From NCBI RefSeq assembly GCF_003473485.1, contig NC_053048.1, positions 35,708,755 to 35,772,754 of the forward strand: DNA of 64,000 bases, given 5' to 3'. The notes under the pieces were generated by a model. The model searched no databases. It was not told where the DNA came from and worked only from the letters and a program-made list of their open reading frames with translations. Shown here piece by piece: positions 10,031 to 22,295 of this stretch. Each line of letters begins with the position of its first letter. The stretch's first letter is position 1. The position numbers were made by a program, and so were the translations under genes. Origin of the DNA: Medicago truncatula (lineage: Eukaryota > Streptophyta > Magnoliopsida > Fabales > Fabaceae).

Positions 10031-13000
10031 ATGGTTAGATGGGTATTAGTGAGCACATTTTTCTTCATCAATTTGATTATTATAAGTTACCGTAACACCT
10101 ACATCAGCCAGTTTGATCCTGTAAGTTTATCTTCAATTTCTTCATCTATTCTCTATTTTTATTTTTCTAAACAAATGACAAGATTTGGGTACATATTTGT
10201 CTACCAAATGAGATTTTGTGTGGGTACATGAAATTAAGGTTGTAACCTTCTGTTCATATAGAGGAGCCAATTTCTCACATACAAATGAAAATCAACCAAA
10301 AGGGTAGTAAACTATTTTTTGAATAAAATCTAAGTTTAAGGGGATAATGAGGTAGGTTTTTTCTTTCTTTCTTTTTTCTGAGCTTTATAAACAAATAAAA
10401 ATATAGATATTGAGAGTGTTTCTTTGTTAGTATTGAATAGTCTATCGTTGATTTAATAAATTGAATGTCGCTATAACATTTTATCATCTAAGCTACACAT
10501 ACGAGAAAAAATAATGTTAAGAGAGTTTTATCTTTTTTAACGAGTGCGTTTGATTTGATTTAGATTAGTCAAGTTCATTTGAGGTTTCACACTTGATAAA
10601 GTGTTTTGTCTAAATTCTAAATCATTTTAATGATAACGTTTTACTCGCTTCATTTTTTTTCCAAAGCTTTTGTTCTTCTTTATTTGGTTTTTCAAAATTT
10701 TAACTAGTATTAATGATTATTTTGTCAAAAGCATCTAATTGCTTATTGTAGAGAAAAAAATATTTAAAATAAGATAATAAATAATTAAGTATTTATAGGA
10801 AAAAGAGTAAGAATTTCATAATAAACAACAAAAATTATTAGTTTTCGATAATCATTTTTAAGTTTGTCTTTTTAACTAATGTCCTTGGACACTATTTAAC
10901 ATTTCTCTAACGTTAATTAGATAGCAAAGTCATTTTACATCTTTTCTTTGATCAGTTCAAAACAAAAAGCACTTCACCTTCCAAAATTACAATCATCAAA
11001 AGGCAACAAACACAATTCACACTAAACTGCTTTAATGGAAGCATGACAAGAACATGCCAAAAGGATCATCATCCAATTCAAGCATTTCATCAAGATCAAG
11101 ATCCATCATCATCTACATCAACATGTCCAGAGCACTTTAGATGGATTCATGAAGATTTGGAACCATGGAAGAGTACAGGAATCACAAGGGAAACGGTGGA
11201 AAGTGGAAAAAATATTTCACAGCTTAGAATTGTGATTAAAAAAGGAAAAGCTTATGTAGAAACATATGCAGATTCATTTCAAACAAGGGATTTGTTCACT
11301 GTATGGGGAATAGTACAACTTTTAAGGTTGTACCCTGGGAGAGTACCAGATTTGGAGCTATTGTTTGAGACTGGTGATAGAACTGTATTGGATAAAAAAA
11401 GATTTCAAGGATCACAATCTGTGACACTACCACCTATTTTTAGTTATTGTGGACAAAATGATGCTCTTGATATTGTCTTTCCTGATTGGTCCTTTTGGGG
11501 TTGGTAAGTCTTCTCCATTCAATTTAGGTCATTACTTTTTGGGTTAATGGTGCTTTACCCTCTGTAATATAGATTATTTTTGATTTTTCCCCCTGTAAAA
11601 TATCTATTTTTTTTGGAATATCTCCCTAATAGGTCATAAAAAAACGAAAAAATTCGGCAAAAAAAAAAAGCCGTTTTTTTATGACCTATTAGGGGGTATT
11701 CAAAAAAAAAAAAATTTTACAAGGGGTAAATTAAAAAAAAATTTTACAGGGGGAAAACAAAAAATAACCTATATTACAGGGGGGTAAAACACCATTAACC
11801 CTTACTTTTTTCACCTTATGAGATTCTCATGCATCTTATTCAGATTCTAAACTTTGAAATATTTCAACGTAAATTTGAAGGGCTGAGACTGGAATAAAAC
11901 CATGGGAGAAAGTGTTGAAGGATATACAAGAAAGCAACAAGAAGATCACATGGAAGGATAGGATTCCCTATGCTTTTTGGAAAGGAAACACACATGTGTC
12001 CTCACAAAGGTATAAGCTTAGGCAGTGTAATGTCACAGACCAGCATGATTGGAATGCTCGTATATATTCAGTGGTAAATATATATAATTTATCAAATGAA
12101 TAATATTATCAAATGTTTTATGAAAACTTGATTTTAATGAATATTGTTTGTTTTTAGCACTGGAATAAGGAAATTGAACATGGGTTCAATAGCACAAAAC
12201 TAGAAGATCAATGTACACACAGGTAATTAAGTATCTAATAACTTTTTAATGCGTTTTTCATAACTTATTGCTATGTATTACGAATCATGATCTAAACAAA
12301 AGACATAGTTATACACAATTTTTTAACTCAATTGTTAATCTAAGATCAAAGATTAGACGATTTATAATATCCGCTAACAAAATAAGTTAAAATCTCAACT
12401 GTTAATTTGAAATCAGGGCGACGGAGTTACTAAACCAAATCAAAATCCAATACCTTTAGGTTTGTCACTTAGTAAATTGCTACATTTCTTGTGTTGCTTT
12501 TTTTATGAAGGTACAAGATTTACGTGGAAGGGAGATCATGGTCTGTGAGTGAAAAATATATAATAGCATGTGACTCAATGACATTGTTCATAAAGCCAAG
12601 ATATTATGATTTCTTTACAAGAAGCCTAGTACCTTATAAGCACTACTGGCCCATCAACAAGCAAAACATGTGTCAAGATATTAAGTATGCTGTTGATTGG
12701 GGCAATACTCATCCAGGGAAGGTAATCCCTATATTCCTTCCCCTAATACTATAATATTTTCTCATATAAAATGTCAATACATGTCTATAAGTAAAGTTCA
12801 AATGATAAAAGATTGGAGAGACATTTGATATGTTGTGACGTAAGTTCGAATTCGCAATTCTCTATTTCTTTGCATTTAATCTGTGTTAATTTTGCCGCTA
12901 GAATCTTTAACACAAAAAAATGTCAATATAATATATTTTTGGTTAAATTATATTAGGAGTCATTTAAGTTTGAGGTTTGTAACAGATTGGTTTTAAGTTA

Positions 13001-13455
13001 GTATTTTAGTCGCACACAAGTCCTTTTAAGACTTCTAATAGATTTGTCGTTTAAGTTATTTTGGTCACACATAAGTCCTTTAAGTTTGTAAACGTTTTCA
13101 ATTTAGTCATTCTGTTAATCAAAATTCAGTTAATTTGCTTCATAATTATTGTTAATCGTGGCTGAGATTTTTTTAATACATAATTCAACAGGCAGAAGAG
13201 ATTGGCAGAGAAGGGACAAGATTCATAGAAGAGAACGTAAATATGAAATTGGTGTATGATTATATGTTACATCTATTGACTGAATATGCAAAGCTCATGA
13301 GATTTGAAGCAACCATACCTGCAGGAGCAGTTGAGGTTTGTTCTGAAAACTTGGCATGTCCAATGGGTGGTATATGGAGGGAGTTTATGGTTGAGTCCAT
13401 GGTTAAGTCACCAAGTGATACACTTCCATGTACTATGTTTTCTCCTTATTTATGA
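10031..13455 (+). CDS. CAP10/rumi-type protein O-glucosyltransferase homolog, copy 1
   Basis: Six exons: 10031-10120, 10956-11503, 11881-12073, 12158-12222, 12511-12721 and 13192-13455, all with GT-AG borders, summing to 1371 nt (456 residues). Exon 1 encodes a short cytoplasmic start and one membrane anchor (VLVSTFFFINLIII), so the protein is type II, probably in the ER or Golgi. CAP10-domain (DUF821) landmarks follow: CPEHFRWIHEDLEPW, FPDWSFWGW, WKDRIPYAFWKGN and the best-conserved block RSWSVSEKYIIACDS with RYYDFFTRSLVPYKHYWPI. The animal member rumi/POGLUT1 transfers sugar to EGF repeats; the plant acceptor and donor are not settled, so only the fold is assigned. ATG 10031 is chosen over 10007 because the paralog starts at the matching codon. 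The protein ends six residues before copy 2. Confidence 0.88.
11541..11801. mobile_element. Mutator-like foldback MITE in intron 2, 9-bp TSD
   Basis: A 261-bp near-palindrome starting gggttaatggtgctttaccc and ending in its complement, with the centre at a ttcggcaaa...gccg segment around 11655-11672. It is flanked by the identical 9-bp repeat ttacttttt (11532-11540 and 11802-11810). It lies in intron 2 of copy 1 and is absent from the same intron of copy 2, so it inserted after the gene duplication. Confidence 0.8.
12785..12915 (+). repeat. SINE-like repeat in intron 5 (copy 1)
   Basis: The segment aagttcaaatgataaaagat ... cgtaagttcgaattcgcaat (box B-like gttcgaattc) ends in T-rich sequence. 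A clearly related segment sits at the same place in intron 5 of the second paralog (about 34150-34255). It resembles the tRNA-derived SINE style common in legume introns, but the A-box side is degraded. Confidence 0.5.
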
Positions 13456-14641
13456 TTACAAACAAGGTATGAAAGGGTATATTAATTGTAGCCATTGTTG
13501 TAAACAATGAGCAGAAAATTATTTTGGCTGAAAGTAAGATATTCATTTATTCAAATATGTATATTACATCGAAAACAATACAAGGCTAAACGAGAAAAAG
13601 GATGTAGTTGAAAACAAACTCACAACAGTTAAGTTAATAACATAAAGCGACACAATATCTACAAAAGTGATACAAATAAAGTGATTGGAATACTTATATC
13701 TTAGAATTTATAGCCGTTATGCCCAAGTCAACATTAGTTGAATGTGTAATGAGTTGAAGTCCGTCTAACAATCTGAATGGAACAAATATTGTAAAAAGAC
13801 AGGAAAATCAAACTATGACGTACTTACCTATCCTCGTACAACAATAAGTATTATGCCGGTTTCAAATAAAAAAGTATCAAACCACATAGACCACGCTTAG
13901 TTTCAATCATTCTTAAATTCACTGAAATTCTAAATTAAGGTTTGTAAAATTGTTTTGGTAGCAGGATTGCAAGCAAGTTAAGACAAGTTAGAGAAAGTTG
14001 TGTTGGGATTAGACTTAGATAATTTCACATCCAATGGTTCCTCTTAATCGATTGTATATTATTTATACATCAAATATAACTCCACGTGTCACTTAACGTA
14101 CGTTTCCATCTTTGGATAATGACACAAACTCAATTGAATCAACTGACTTTTGATACTCGGTGGCAAAATAACTGATTGATTCAATGACATGTGACAGAAT
14201 AGTTATACATGAATATAGACCTAATCAACATCTCTAAAGTATTAGCACCTATACATGGCTTAAACTACACCTGTTAGATAGCAAGACAATCTCTCACACT
14301 TAATAAATCGAAAGAATGTTTCCGGTGTGATCGTCGACAAAAACATTAAGAAATATATCTAAACTAAAGATTATATTAAATACATAAATCATATACAACC
14401 AAACAAACTAAGAGTGATACATCAGAATTCGAGATATTTACCTCTAATCTCAACACAAATGAGAGTTTAATTACCCGTGGAGAGCATAACACTAACAAAG
14501 AAAGGTTGATTGATGTTTGAGAAGCATGAACAAGCTTGTCTCCAAGCTTCCTAGCCCTCCAATGGTGGAATCGCGTATTCCTCTCTATTCTCTAAAATTT
14601 ATTGTATTGCAAGGGATAACCCAAAATTTATGACCACACCC
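13456..14641. other. Gene-free flank of the LTR retrotransposon
   Basis: The first part is the 3' flank of the glycosyltransferase gene. The rest has no coding frame above noise and no recognisable termini. On the minus strand a TATA-like tgtataaataatata lies near 14055 and the texture looks like old LTR sequence, but I cannot define element boundaries. Confidence 0.4.
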
Positions 14642-17488
14642 TGTCATACCCCAATTTTGGACCGTTTAAGATCGTTTGTCCGTATTTTAAAATGGTTCAC
14701 GTTCCCTTTTATTCGTTTTTTTACCATTTAAAATTCGTGTTTCTTGTCTTTAGTCATTCAAAAAGTTTTTATTTTACATTTAAATCAACGTTTGCATTTC
14801 ACAACAATTAAAACCGTCTCACTTTCATTTTTATGACGCATTTTTTGTTATATAGTCTTTTTAATCGTAACGGTCATGTCAAAAAAAAAAAGAGAAGGTC
14901 TAACCGTATTTTAAAAGTCGCATCTTTTTTTATTTTTATCATTTCAAACAAAATTTCGGCAGGGAGGTTACTTTGAAGTACCTCATTTGGTTCCGAAGGG
15001 ACATTGTTTTTATTTTTATTTAATCTTCATCTTTATTTTTTTTTTATTTTATTTTCAAGAAAAAAGAGAAGACAGTCACGTAAGTGACTTTGGTCTTTCT
15101 TCTTCTTCTTCTTTTTTTTATTTGTTTATTTTTTATTTTTATTATTTTTGCTTTTTTTTGTTGTTTATTTTTATTTTTTGTCAAGTCTTTTTCTCCAAGT
15201 CTCAGCTGCAAGGGTAATTTGGTCATTTCAATGTATCAGAGACAAACCCTAATATTTTACTATAAATGGCCTGTCACTGCACTGTTCACGAGGTCAGAGA
15301 AAGTCAGTCACAATAATCAGCAATCACACTCATAAACAATCTCCAATTTTCTCTCTCCAAAATTTTGGATCAAAACCCAAAATTTCATGAACTCATATGA
15401 ACAATATCAAGAACACATGAACCTCAATCATTTCCAGAAACACACAATAACAACATAAACACCTCAAATCAATACAAGTCCGAACCCAACAACACAAATC
15501 CGGATCTATATCACTACAAATCCGAATCATACAACAACCACAATAGCTCAGAAGCTAATAACCATAACAAATCCGAATCGAATAACAACAACAGCTCAGA
15601 ATACCACAACAAACACGGCAACAGCTTAGAAGCTCAGATCGGACCAGAAACGACAACAACAAAGCAAAAAGAGGAAAAAAAATTTCAAATCTTCATTTGT
15701 AGATCTAGCTCAAATCTCTCTACCCTTTTAAAAAATAACACCGGATTTGTATAGAGGAGAAGGAGAAGAAGCTTTTGATGTAAAAAAATTTCAAAAAAAA
15801 TAAAATAAAAAAAAGCTCCGACGCGGCGGCGCTATGGCCGACCACCGCGCCGGAGCAGCTCCGGCCACCGCCTTCCTCCTTCTTCTCCGATCTGTCATTT
15901 GTAGTGAGAAGGGAGAGCTTCTCTCTCTAAAATAAACTTAGAGAGAGAAGTGTTTTGGATTTGTTTTGTTTTTTTGTTAAAATTGCTTTTATAGTGCTTT
16001 CTTTTTTGCCGGATCACACGCGCGCGTATTCACAACCTTACGATGCTCCATCGCGTTAGTAGCCATCAGATCTGGATCGTTCCTTGATCTGACGGCTACT
16101 GTATGATCTGTCTTTAAATCCTGTATGTGTTCCGCTGGATGGACTGTGGTGTGTTTTCTGTTTGAACCGTCAGATCGTTGATCTGACGGTCGCTGTGCTT
16201 TCTGTGATTTCCTTCCTTTGTTCTGTTTATTTTTAAAACCGTTGGATCTTAGATCCTATGGCTGTGATGAGATCTTGGGATTCAGATTTGGACCTCTGGA
16301 TTCATCCAACGGTCCAGATTAAATCCTGCTGAGCCAATTTTGTATTTTCTTTTTTTTAGTTGTTCTTTATCATTTTTAAATACTTTTTACATTTTTTTTT
16401 TACATTTTAATGCTTTTAAAAATTCCAAAAATATTGTTCTTATCATCTTAATTTTCTCTAATTTTAAAAATCCATCCTATTTGTTTTCTTTTAATTTTTT
16501 TTTTTTTTATTTCTTATATGATGATCTTAATTGTTGCTTGTCTTAATTCCTTGTTTTTTATTACTTATGTCTCATTCACCATGATATTTCTTATGTTACT
16601 AACGATTTAATTTTTGTCTTGAATCATAGCATGTACATTTAATTTTCTCATCATTTTATTTTGTCATTGACTTAGTGTGTATAAATAGGAAATTGATGTA
16701 AGTTTTATTTCTTACATTTTATTTTGGCATAAAGGCCTTAGGGTTGTATTTAGGAATTGATGTAATAATGTAGGTAACACAAGCACCGACACTTGCACCG
16801 ACACTACCACAATATATTTACCGCTTTCCGCTCGTTCTTTTTACGACGCTACGTTAGTTTTCACCGTTAGTTTAGAAAAACCATTTTCTCAAAAAATCAA
16901 ATATGCACAACTTCAAAATCATTTTCTTAATAACATTTTTCCTTTATTTTCTTAATCAAACTCTCAATCAATTTTAATTCAACTTCAATCATTTTCAAAA
17001 TTTAAAATCAATCAACCTCACTCATTTTTTTATCTCATGCCTTGAGGCCTCTTTCTCTTCTTAAAACCCATTTTCAAAAATCTTAAAATCAACCTAACCC
17101 ACCAAAGAAATTTTTGTGTGGAACTACGTCGGTTTTGATCCCTTTCCCAAAAAGGGTACGTAGGCAGAGGACTTATCCTTCCAAATCAAATAAAAATAAC
17201 CAAAAACATACTTCTTCTCCCTCCATTCTTTCACTTAGATTTTAGGTAATAATTTTTCAAGTAAGCCAAATGAATTTAGCACAAGATAATCTAGGTAAGC
17301 GGTTCCTTCGGAGTACCGAAGTCGTTTAGGGTGCTTAACACCTTCCCTATTCGAAACCAACCCCCGAATCCAAAGTCTCGACAAGGGTTTTTACTCATTT
17401 TTTCCCTTCCCACGAATAAAAATTGAGAGTTCAAAGATTGACGATTCAAATCAATCAATGGTTTGATATCCGAAAATCGGGGAGCACA
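14642..17488 (+). repeat. 5' LTR of the Ogre-like element
   Basis: About 2847 bp, starting TGTCATACCCC and ending around gggagcaca just before the primer site. It contains a TATA-like actataaatgg near 15259, a GC-rich stem at about 15818-15860 (gctccgacgcggcggcg...cgccggagc) and several copies of a gatctgacgg motif at about 16060-16200 in both orientations. By eye it differs from the 3' LTR by about a dozen substitutions plus length changes in T/A runs. Confidence 0.88.
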
Positions 17489-17491
17489 GAA

Positions 17492-17508
17492 TGGCGACTT
17501 CACTGGGG
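17492..17508 (+). other. Primer-binding site (tRNA-Arg type)
   Basis: tggcgacttcactgggg follows the 5' LTR after a few bases. Ogre elements of legumes prime from tRNA-Arg with nearly this sequence. Confidence 0.75.
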
Positions 17509-18504
17509 ACTTAGTCTTACGCGGGTTAAACCCACCTTACTTGTTTTTTTACTTGTGCTTTATTATTTCTTATGCCTTGTAAGTACATGCCTAAATGCTA
17601 TTGCTTTCACGTGAGTGGTGAGATAAAGCTCCACACCCGAGCTTGAGGGAAATATAAGATAGGAGTGGTAGACTCATAGTGGCATACCGAGAGTATACTC
17701 GTGTCTTGTCACACGTGAGATAACTACACTTAGCAAAGGAGCTTGAAGTAATATATGTCGGCGTGTGTTTTCACGTTTAGACTTTATTACTCTTAAGTTT
17801 TCAATGAAGCTAAGGACCTTTTAGTAACCCTTAACCCATCTTAGCCTTTTTAGGACGTAGTGCGGTGGCTAACCGGGTGTTTTCTCGGAATTAGTCGACA
17901 CGCGATACTACACTCAAATGAGACTTTCCTACGAACGTTGTTGGACCGGGTGTTTTCTCGGTATCCGATAGTATTCGGAAGTGGTCAATGACTTTGGGAA
18001 CCTTGGTAGAACTTTTGTTACAAGTGCAATTTAAACCATAGTCCTTACCAAATGGCGTTGTTACCCTTGACTCCAACATGTGGACTTAACCTCATCATGT
18101 ACTTTAGCATAACCATTCATAAACAACTTTTTCCATCAAAAATTGAAGGATTTAGACAAGTTTTTGTAAACATCATGGATATGGACCTTGTAAGAATGAA
18201 CACCAAGAGATACAACTTCAAAAAAAAAATCTCTTAACTAAGTTTTAGCTTTTGTTAAGAACTTTTTCCTTGGTTTCGTTCTTATCATTTGAAAAAGGAC
18301 CTTTTGCAATATCTTCACAATTTTCAAATGAAACCATGTTTCTCTACAATGTTTAAAAATTAACTTTGATAAGTCCTTTAAAAAAAAAAATAGTACATTT
18401 CTGCATAAATATATCATGCATCATCTTTGCATTCATAGTTTCTAGTCCATGCCTCATATTTTGTTTTTACCTACAAAAGGTCAATCCAACATTAAAGGGG
18501 TCAG
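17509..18504 (+). other. Non-coding leader of the Ogre-like element
   Basis: About 1 kb between primer site and gag. No intact ORF1 of the kind that precedes gag in full Ogre elements is visible. The phrase accgggtgttttctcgg occurs twice (about 17874 and 17947). Confidence 0.55.
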
Positions 18505-19549
18505 ATGTCTTCATCCAAGTTCGGCTCGCATATGCAGACACTCGTGCAAACAGGAAAAATGGACCGGCTTGAGCAAGAGGTTCATGAGCTTCGTGGAGAG
18601 GTAACAACACTTAGGGCTGAGGTAGAGAAGTTAACTAGCCTTGTATCTTCATTGATGGCTACAAACGATCCACTGCTTGTCCAACAAAGGCCTCAATCAC
18701 CATATCAGCCAATGTGCCCTCAAAAGCCTCGACAACAGGCTCCTCGGCAGTCTATCCCTCAGAATTAGGTTCCTCAGAAGTTCATTCCGCAAAATCAGGT
18801 CCAAAAAGCATCTCAGTGTGACCCGATTCCTGTGAAATATGCGGATTTGCTTCCCATTTTGCTTAAGAAGAACCTTGTTCAAACCCTACCACTTCTCGGG
18901 TGCCGAATTCGCTGCCACCTTGGTATCGCCCTGACCTCAACTGTGTATTCCATCAAGGGGCACCAGGTCATGACACTGAGCAGTGCTACCCTTTGAAAGA
19001 AGAAGTTCAGAAGTTGATTGAAAATAACGTGTGGTCCTTCGATGACCAAGATATAAAAGTGCTACTTCAACAACAACATCTGGCTCCTCACTCTGTTGCC
19101 GCTGTTAGGCCCATCACCAATGTTGTTCAAGATCCGGGTTATCAACCCCAGTTTCGACCAAGTCAACAACAGTATCTGGATTCTCACTCTGTTACCACTG
19201 TTTTGCCCATCATGAATGTTGTCCGCAATCCGGGCTATCAGCCCCAGTTTCAGCAATATCAACAACAGCCTCGACAACAGGCTCCAAGAATTAAATTTGA
19301 TCCGATTCCAATGAAATATGGGGAGTTGTTTCCCTATTTATTTGAGAGGAACCTTGTCCAGACTAGGCCACCTCCTCCAATACCGAAGAAATTGCCGGCT
19401 CGATGGAGACCTGATCTCTTTTGTGTTTTCCATCAGGGGGCACAAGGTCATGATGTTGAGTGCTGTTTTTCTTTAAAGATTGAAGTCCAGAAGCTGATCA
19501 AAGACGATCTCATACCTTTAGAGGAGTTTGGATTTGAATATGCAAGTTA
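18505..19549 (+). pseudogene. Ogre-like gag remnant with duplicated CHHC knuckle
   Basis: The frame opens at 18505 with a coiled-coil segment (MDRLEQEVHELRGEVTTLRA) typical of legume Ogre gag, meets TAG at 18766, continues in frame (DPIPVKYADLLPILLKKNLV) and shifts frame near 18895 into PPWYRPDLNCVFHQGAPGHD. Two related modules follow: CVFHQGAPGHDTEQC and CVFHQGAQGHDVECC, each C-x2-H-x5-H-x4-C and each followed by an EVQKLI motif, separated by Q/P-rich sequence holding two copies of a PHSV...NPGYQPQF-like unit. The final frame stops at 19549. Gag would form the particle and bind RNA; this version is broken. Confidence 0.75.
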
Positions 19550-19916
19550 ATCCGCTATCGGATCTTGATGCCTAATGTTGACACATGGATTGTTGAGCTG
19601 CAATTGGGTTTTTGGTGATGTTTATTTCTTCTACTCATTTGTTCAATTAATATGTTTGTTTGTTGTTTTATGCTTTTCAAAAAAAAAAAAAATCCTTTCG
19701 TCCCACCCGAGACGGAAGTGAGCTTGTTTAGGGCTTTTTGCTTTACGTATTTTCATCATTAATGAAAGGCCATCTCGATCCCGACCTTCTTTTATTTTGT
19801 GCTTTTTCTGGAAAAATGGTAATACAAAAAAACCAAAAAAATTCTTCTTCTTTAATTATTTCCACATATCTGCATAATCATAATGTTTATATCAATAATC
19901 AAATCATGCATTAATA

Positions 19917-20480
19917 AACCCGTTGAACACTTTAATCCTGTACTCCCTCTTGACTTTGAGTTCCTTGTATCCGAGGCTGAATAAGAGGATGATGAAGAAG
20001 TTTCCAATGAGTTTTCTCGCCTCCTGGAGCATTTTGGTCGTCGAAGCTGCAAATATCAAGAAAGATTGTCCAGAAGAGGACTTTCATGTACAAAGACTGG
20101 CACGAGACGCTACCATCAGTCTTGCAGGGATATTGTACTCCATGCATACTTTAACAGGAGCAAACCCCCCTCCATCCCTTAGTATACAACATAAAAGCAG
20201 TGCCTCTCATGGAGGTCAAAGTCTTGTCAACGGAAGTTCCAATGAAAACTAAGCTTGATTGAATTTAAAAGTGTTATTGCCATGTGGCATGGACAGTTAT
20301 ATCAAAATGATAAAGCAAGTATTCGATAAAGAAGGCCCGTTCCCGTGAATGTCAAGAAAGTGGCTTTGTGCTCAAAAATATGTTACCCAATTCCAGAGGC
20401 TTTGAATGCCTAATACAAAGAATGAGGGTAAACTTGTATGTCCTGAGAATACTGATGCAGTCAAGAAATACTTTGTTAAA
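19917..20480 (+). pseudogene. Deleted pol remnant: pre-RT linker joined to integrase C-terminus
   Basis: Translating across frames, 19920-20040 gives an acidic linker ([23 protein letters not shown]) of the type found upstream of reverse transcriptase in Ogre polyproteins. From about 20085 the sequence reads DWHETLPSVLQGY and then a decayed tail ending TDAVKKYF near 20470, matching the integrase C-terminal part. Nothing recognisable of protease, reverse transcriptase or RNase H remains in between, and stops and shifts are frequent. The join is near 20045-20085. Confidence 0.65.
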
Positions 20481-20489
20481 ATGAAAAAG

Positions 20490-21520
20490 CTCGATAAGTT
20501 GCAAACCTGAAAAGGCGGCTTAGGCAAAAAAAAAGAAAAAAAAAAAAGCGTCTCGATGGATTGAAAACCCAAAAGGGCGGTCCATGCAAAAGTTAGAGAC
20601 ATATATAAAAAAAAATGAAAAATGATGTTTATCCTGATAGGTTGAAACCCGCAAGGGCGATCTATGCAAAAGTTAAGGATCATGACAAAGTAACTGCATC
20701 TGGTCGGACATGACTCATCTAGGGCATTTCAGCCGTCAAAAGACCTCCGACTCATGGTAAGGTAATTGCATCAAATCAGATATGATTCATATGGGGCATT
20801 TCAGCCGTCAAAAGACCTTCGACTCATGGCAAGGTAATTGCATCAAATCAGATATGATTCATCTGGGGCATCTTAGTTGTTAAAGGGCTTCCGTTCTGAA
20901 ACGTCTGCAAATCAAAGACTCAGAACAGTGGGATTCAAAATTGGTAGAGGAAACAGTGGTTATTGTGTTCAATGTACCTTTTCCATTTAATTACCATTTT
21001 CCAAACTTTTAAAATCCGTGGAACCACGCCTTTGGCAGACCACCACTCCATTTACATTAACTTGAGCTTGTGCCCATTTATTTGAAATTCTCATTTATTC
21101 TGTTTGCAAACTTTTCTTCTATTTTTGATGTTAATACCTAAAGCAAAAAAAAAAATCAAAAAAAATCTTTTAAAAAAAACTTTTATCATGTCTTCTGAAA
21201 AGCATAAACAACAGGTACATCTTCTTTGAACTTATGAGCATGTGAAACATACATCAACATCCGTCTCAAGGACAGTTAAACTCTGCAAGGTTGGCATGAC
21301 TAAAAGCTGTGAGATGACCTCTGTCAAAAAAAAAAAAAAGTAAAATGCTCGCTAAGTCGAAAACCCGAAAGGGCGGTTTTAAGCCAAAAATGAGCGTCCC
21401 GATGGACTGAAAACCCGAAAGGACGGTCCAAGCAAAAATTAGGGGCATACAAACAAAAAGAATATATTCCCGGTGGATTGAAAACCCGAAAGGGCGATCC
21501 AGACAAAAGTTAGGGATTCA
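20490..21520 (+). repeat. Short repeat families 3' of pol
   Basis: Two repeat types lie here. A roughly 45-bp unit built on ttgaaaacccgaaagggcgg followed by gcaaaagttaggg occurs about three times at 20495-20680 and three times at 21350-21515. A 72-bp unit (catcaaatcagatatgattc ... ggggcatttcagccgtcaaa) occurs about three times in tandem at 20690-20895. Between them is non-coding sequence. Such arrays are usual downstream of pol in Tat-clade elements. Confidence 0.65.
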
Positions 21521-21609
21521 AAAAAAATATATATACAAAGAAATGAAAAAAGACAGAGGCATCACAGTTCAAGTTGGCCAAATGGAAGAATGCACTTTGT
21601 GTTGGCTTA

Positions 21610-21790
21610 CAGAATGGCGACTTCTGCCAGATTTATTAATTGATGGGTTTTATCCCGAAAAATTGCGACTTCTGCCTGTGGTTTGATTGATGGCAACTTC
21701 TGCATGTGATTTGATTGATGGCGACCCCTGCCAGAATGGTTGATTGATGGGTTTCATCCCGATAAATGGCGACTTCTACCCTAGTTTTTG
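21610..21790 (+). repeat. Repeats resembling the primer site
   Basis: Five imperfect copies of tggcgacttctgcc, each followed by a ttgattgatgg-like spacer. The core tggcgactt is shared with the primer-binding site at 17492. Confidence 0.5.
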
Positions 21791-22295
21791 ATCATGAGGA
21801 CTTACCCCAGCAGTATGTTTAAGGGGCGGTACCCCAACATTGGTTGATTCATCTCCCGTGACTTTATCCCCAATGAAAGTTTCGAGTGTTCGCACAGTGA
21901 TGCCGGGCCATTCTCCTTGTAGACCTGCCCAATCCTGTCTCAACAATCTTACCATTACACCGTCATACGAGTCTCATACATATTCATTCATGCATGCATA
22001 CATAGCACGCATATAAATATCATTCATACATAGTTGCATTTTTGCCCAATATTTTGCTTCACTATCCTCAGATACCACACCCAGTGTGTCTAATTCCAAA
22101 ATGTCATCAAATCAAACATGTTCCAAAGGGGCAGGTCTCACCAGTAATCAGTCTATACAATTCCCCATTGTCGTCAGACAAATTCCTTGTTCCCCTCAAC
22201 TTTACCTTTATCAAGTCACTCCCTTGATACCAAGCTTTACAATGTCTTTATTTTTACCGTGTGTTTGCTATCCCACAATGTTAGCAAACCCTGTC

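Noticed and set aside
15044-15335. F/Y/L-rich open frames within the LTRs (also 23409-23771)
   Set aside because: Product of T-rich runs in both LTR copies; lengths change with T-run indels between the LTRs.
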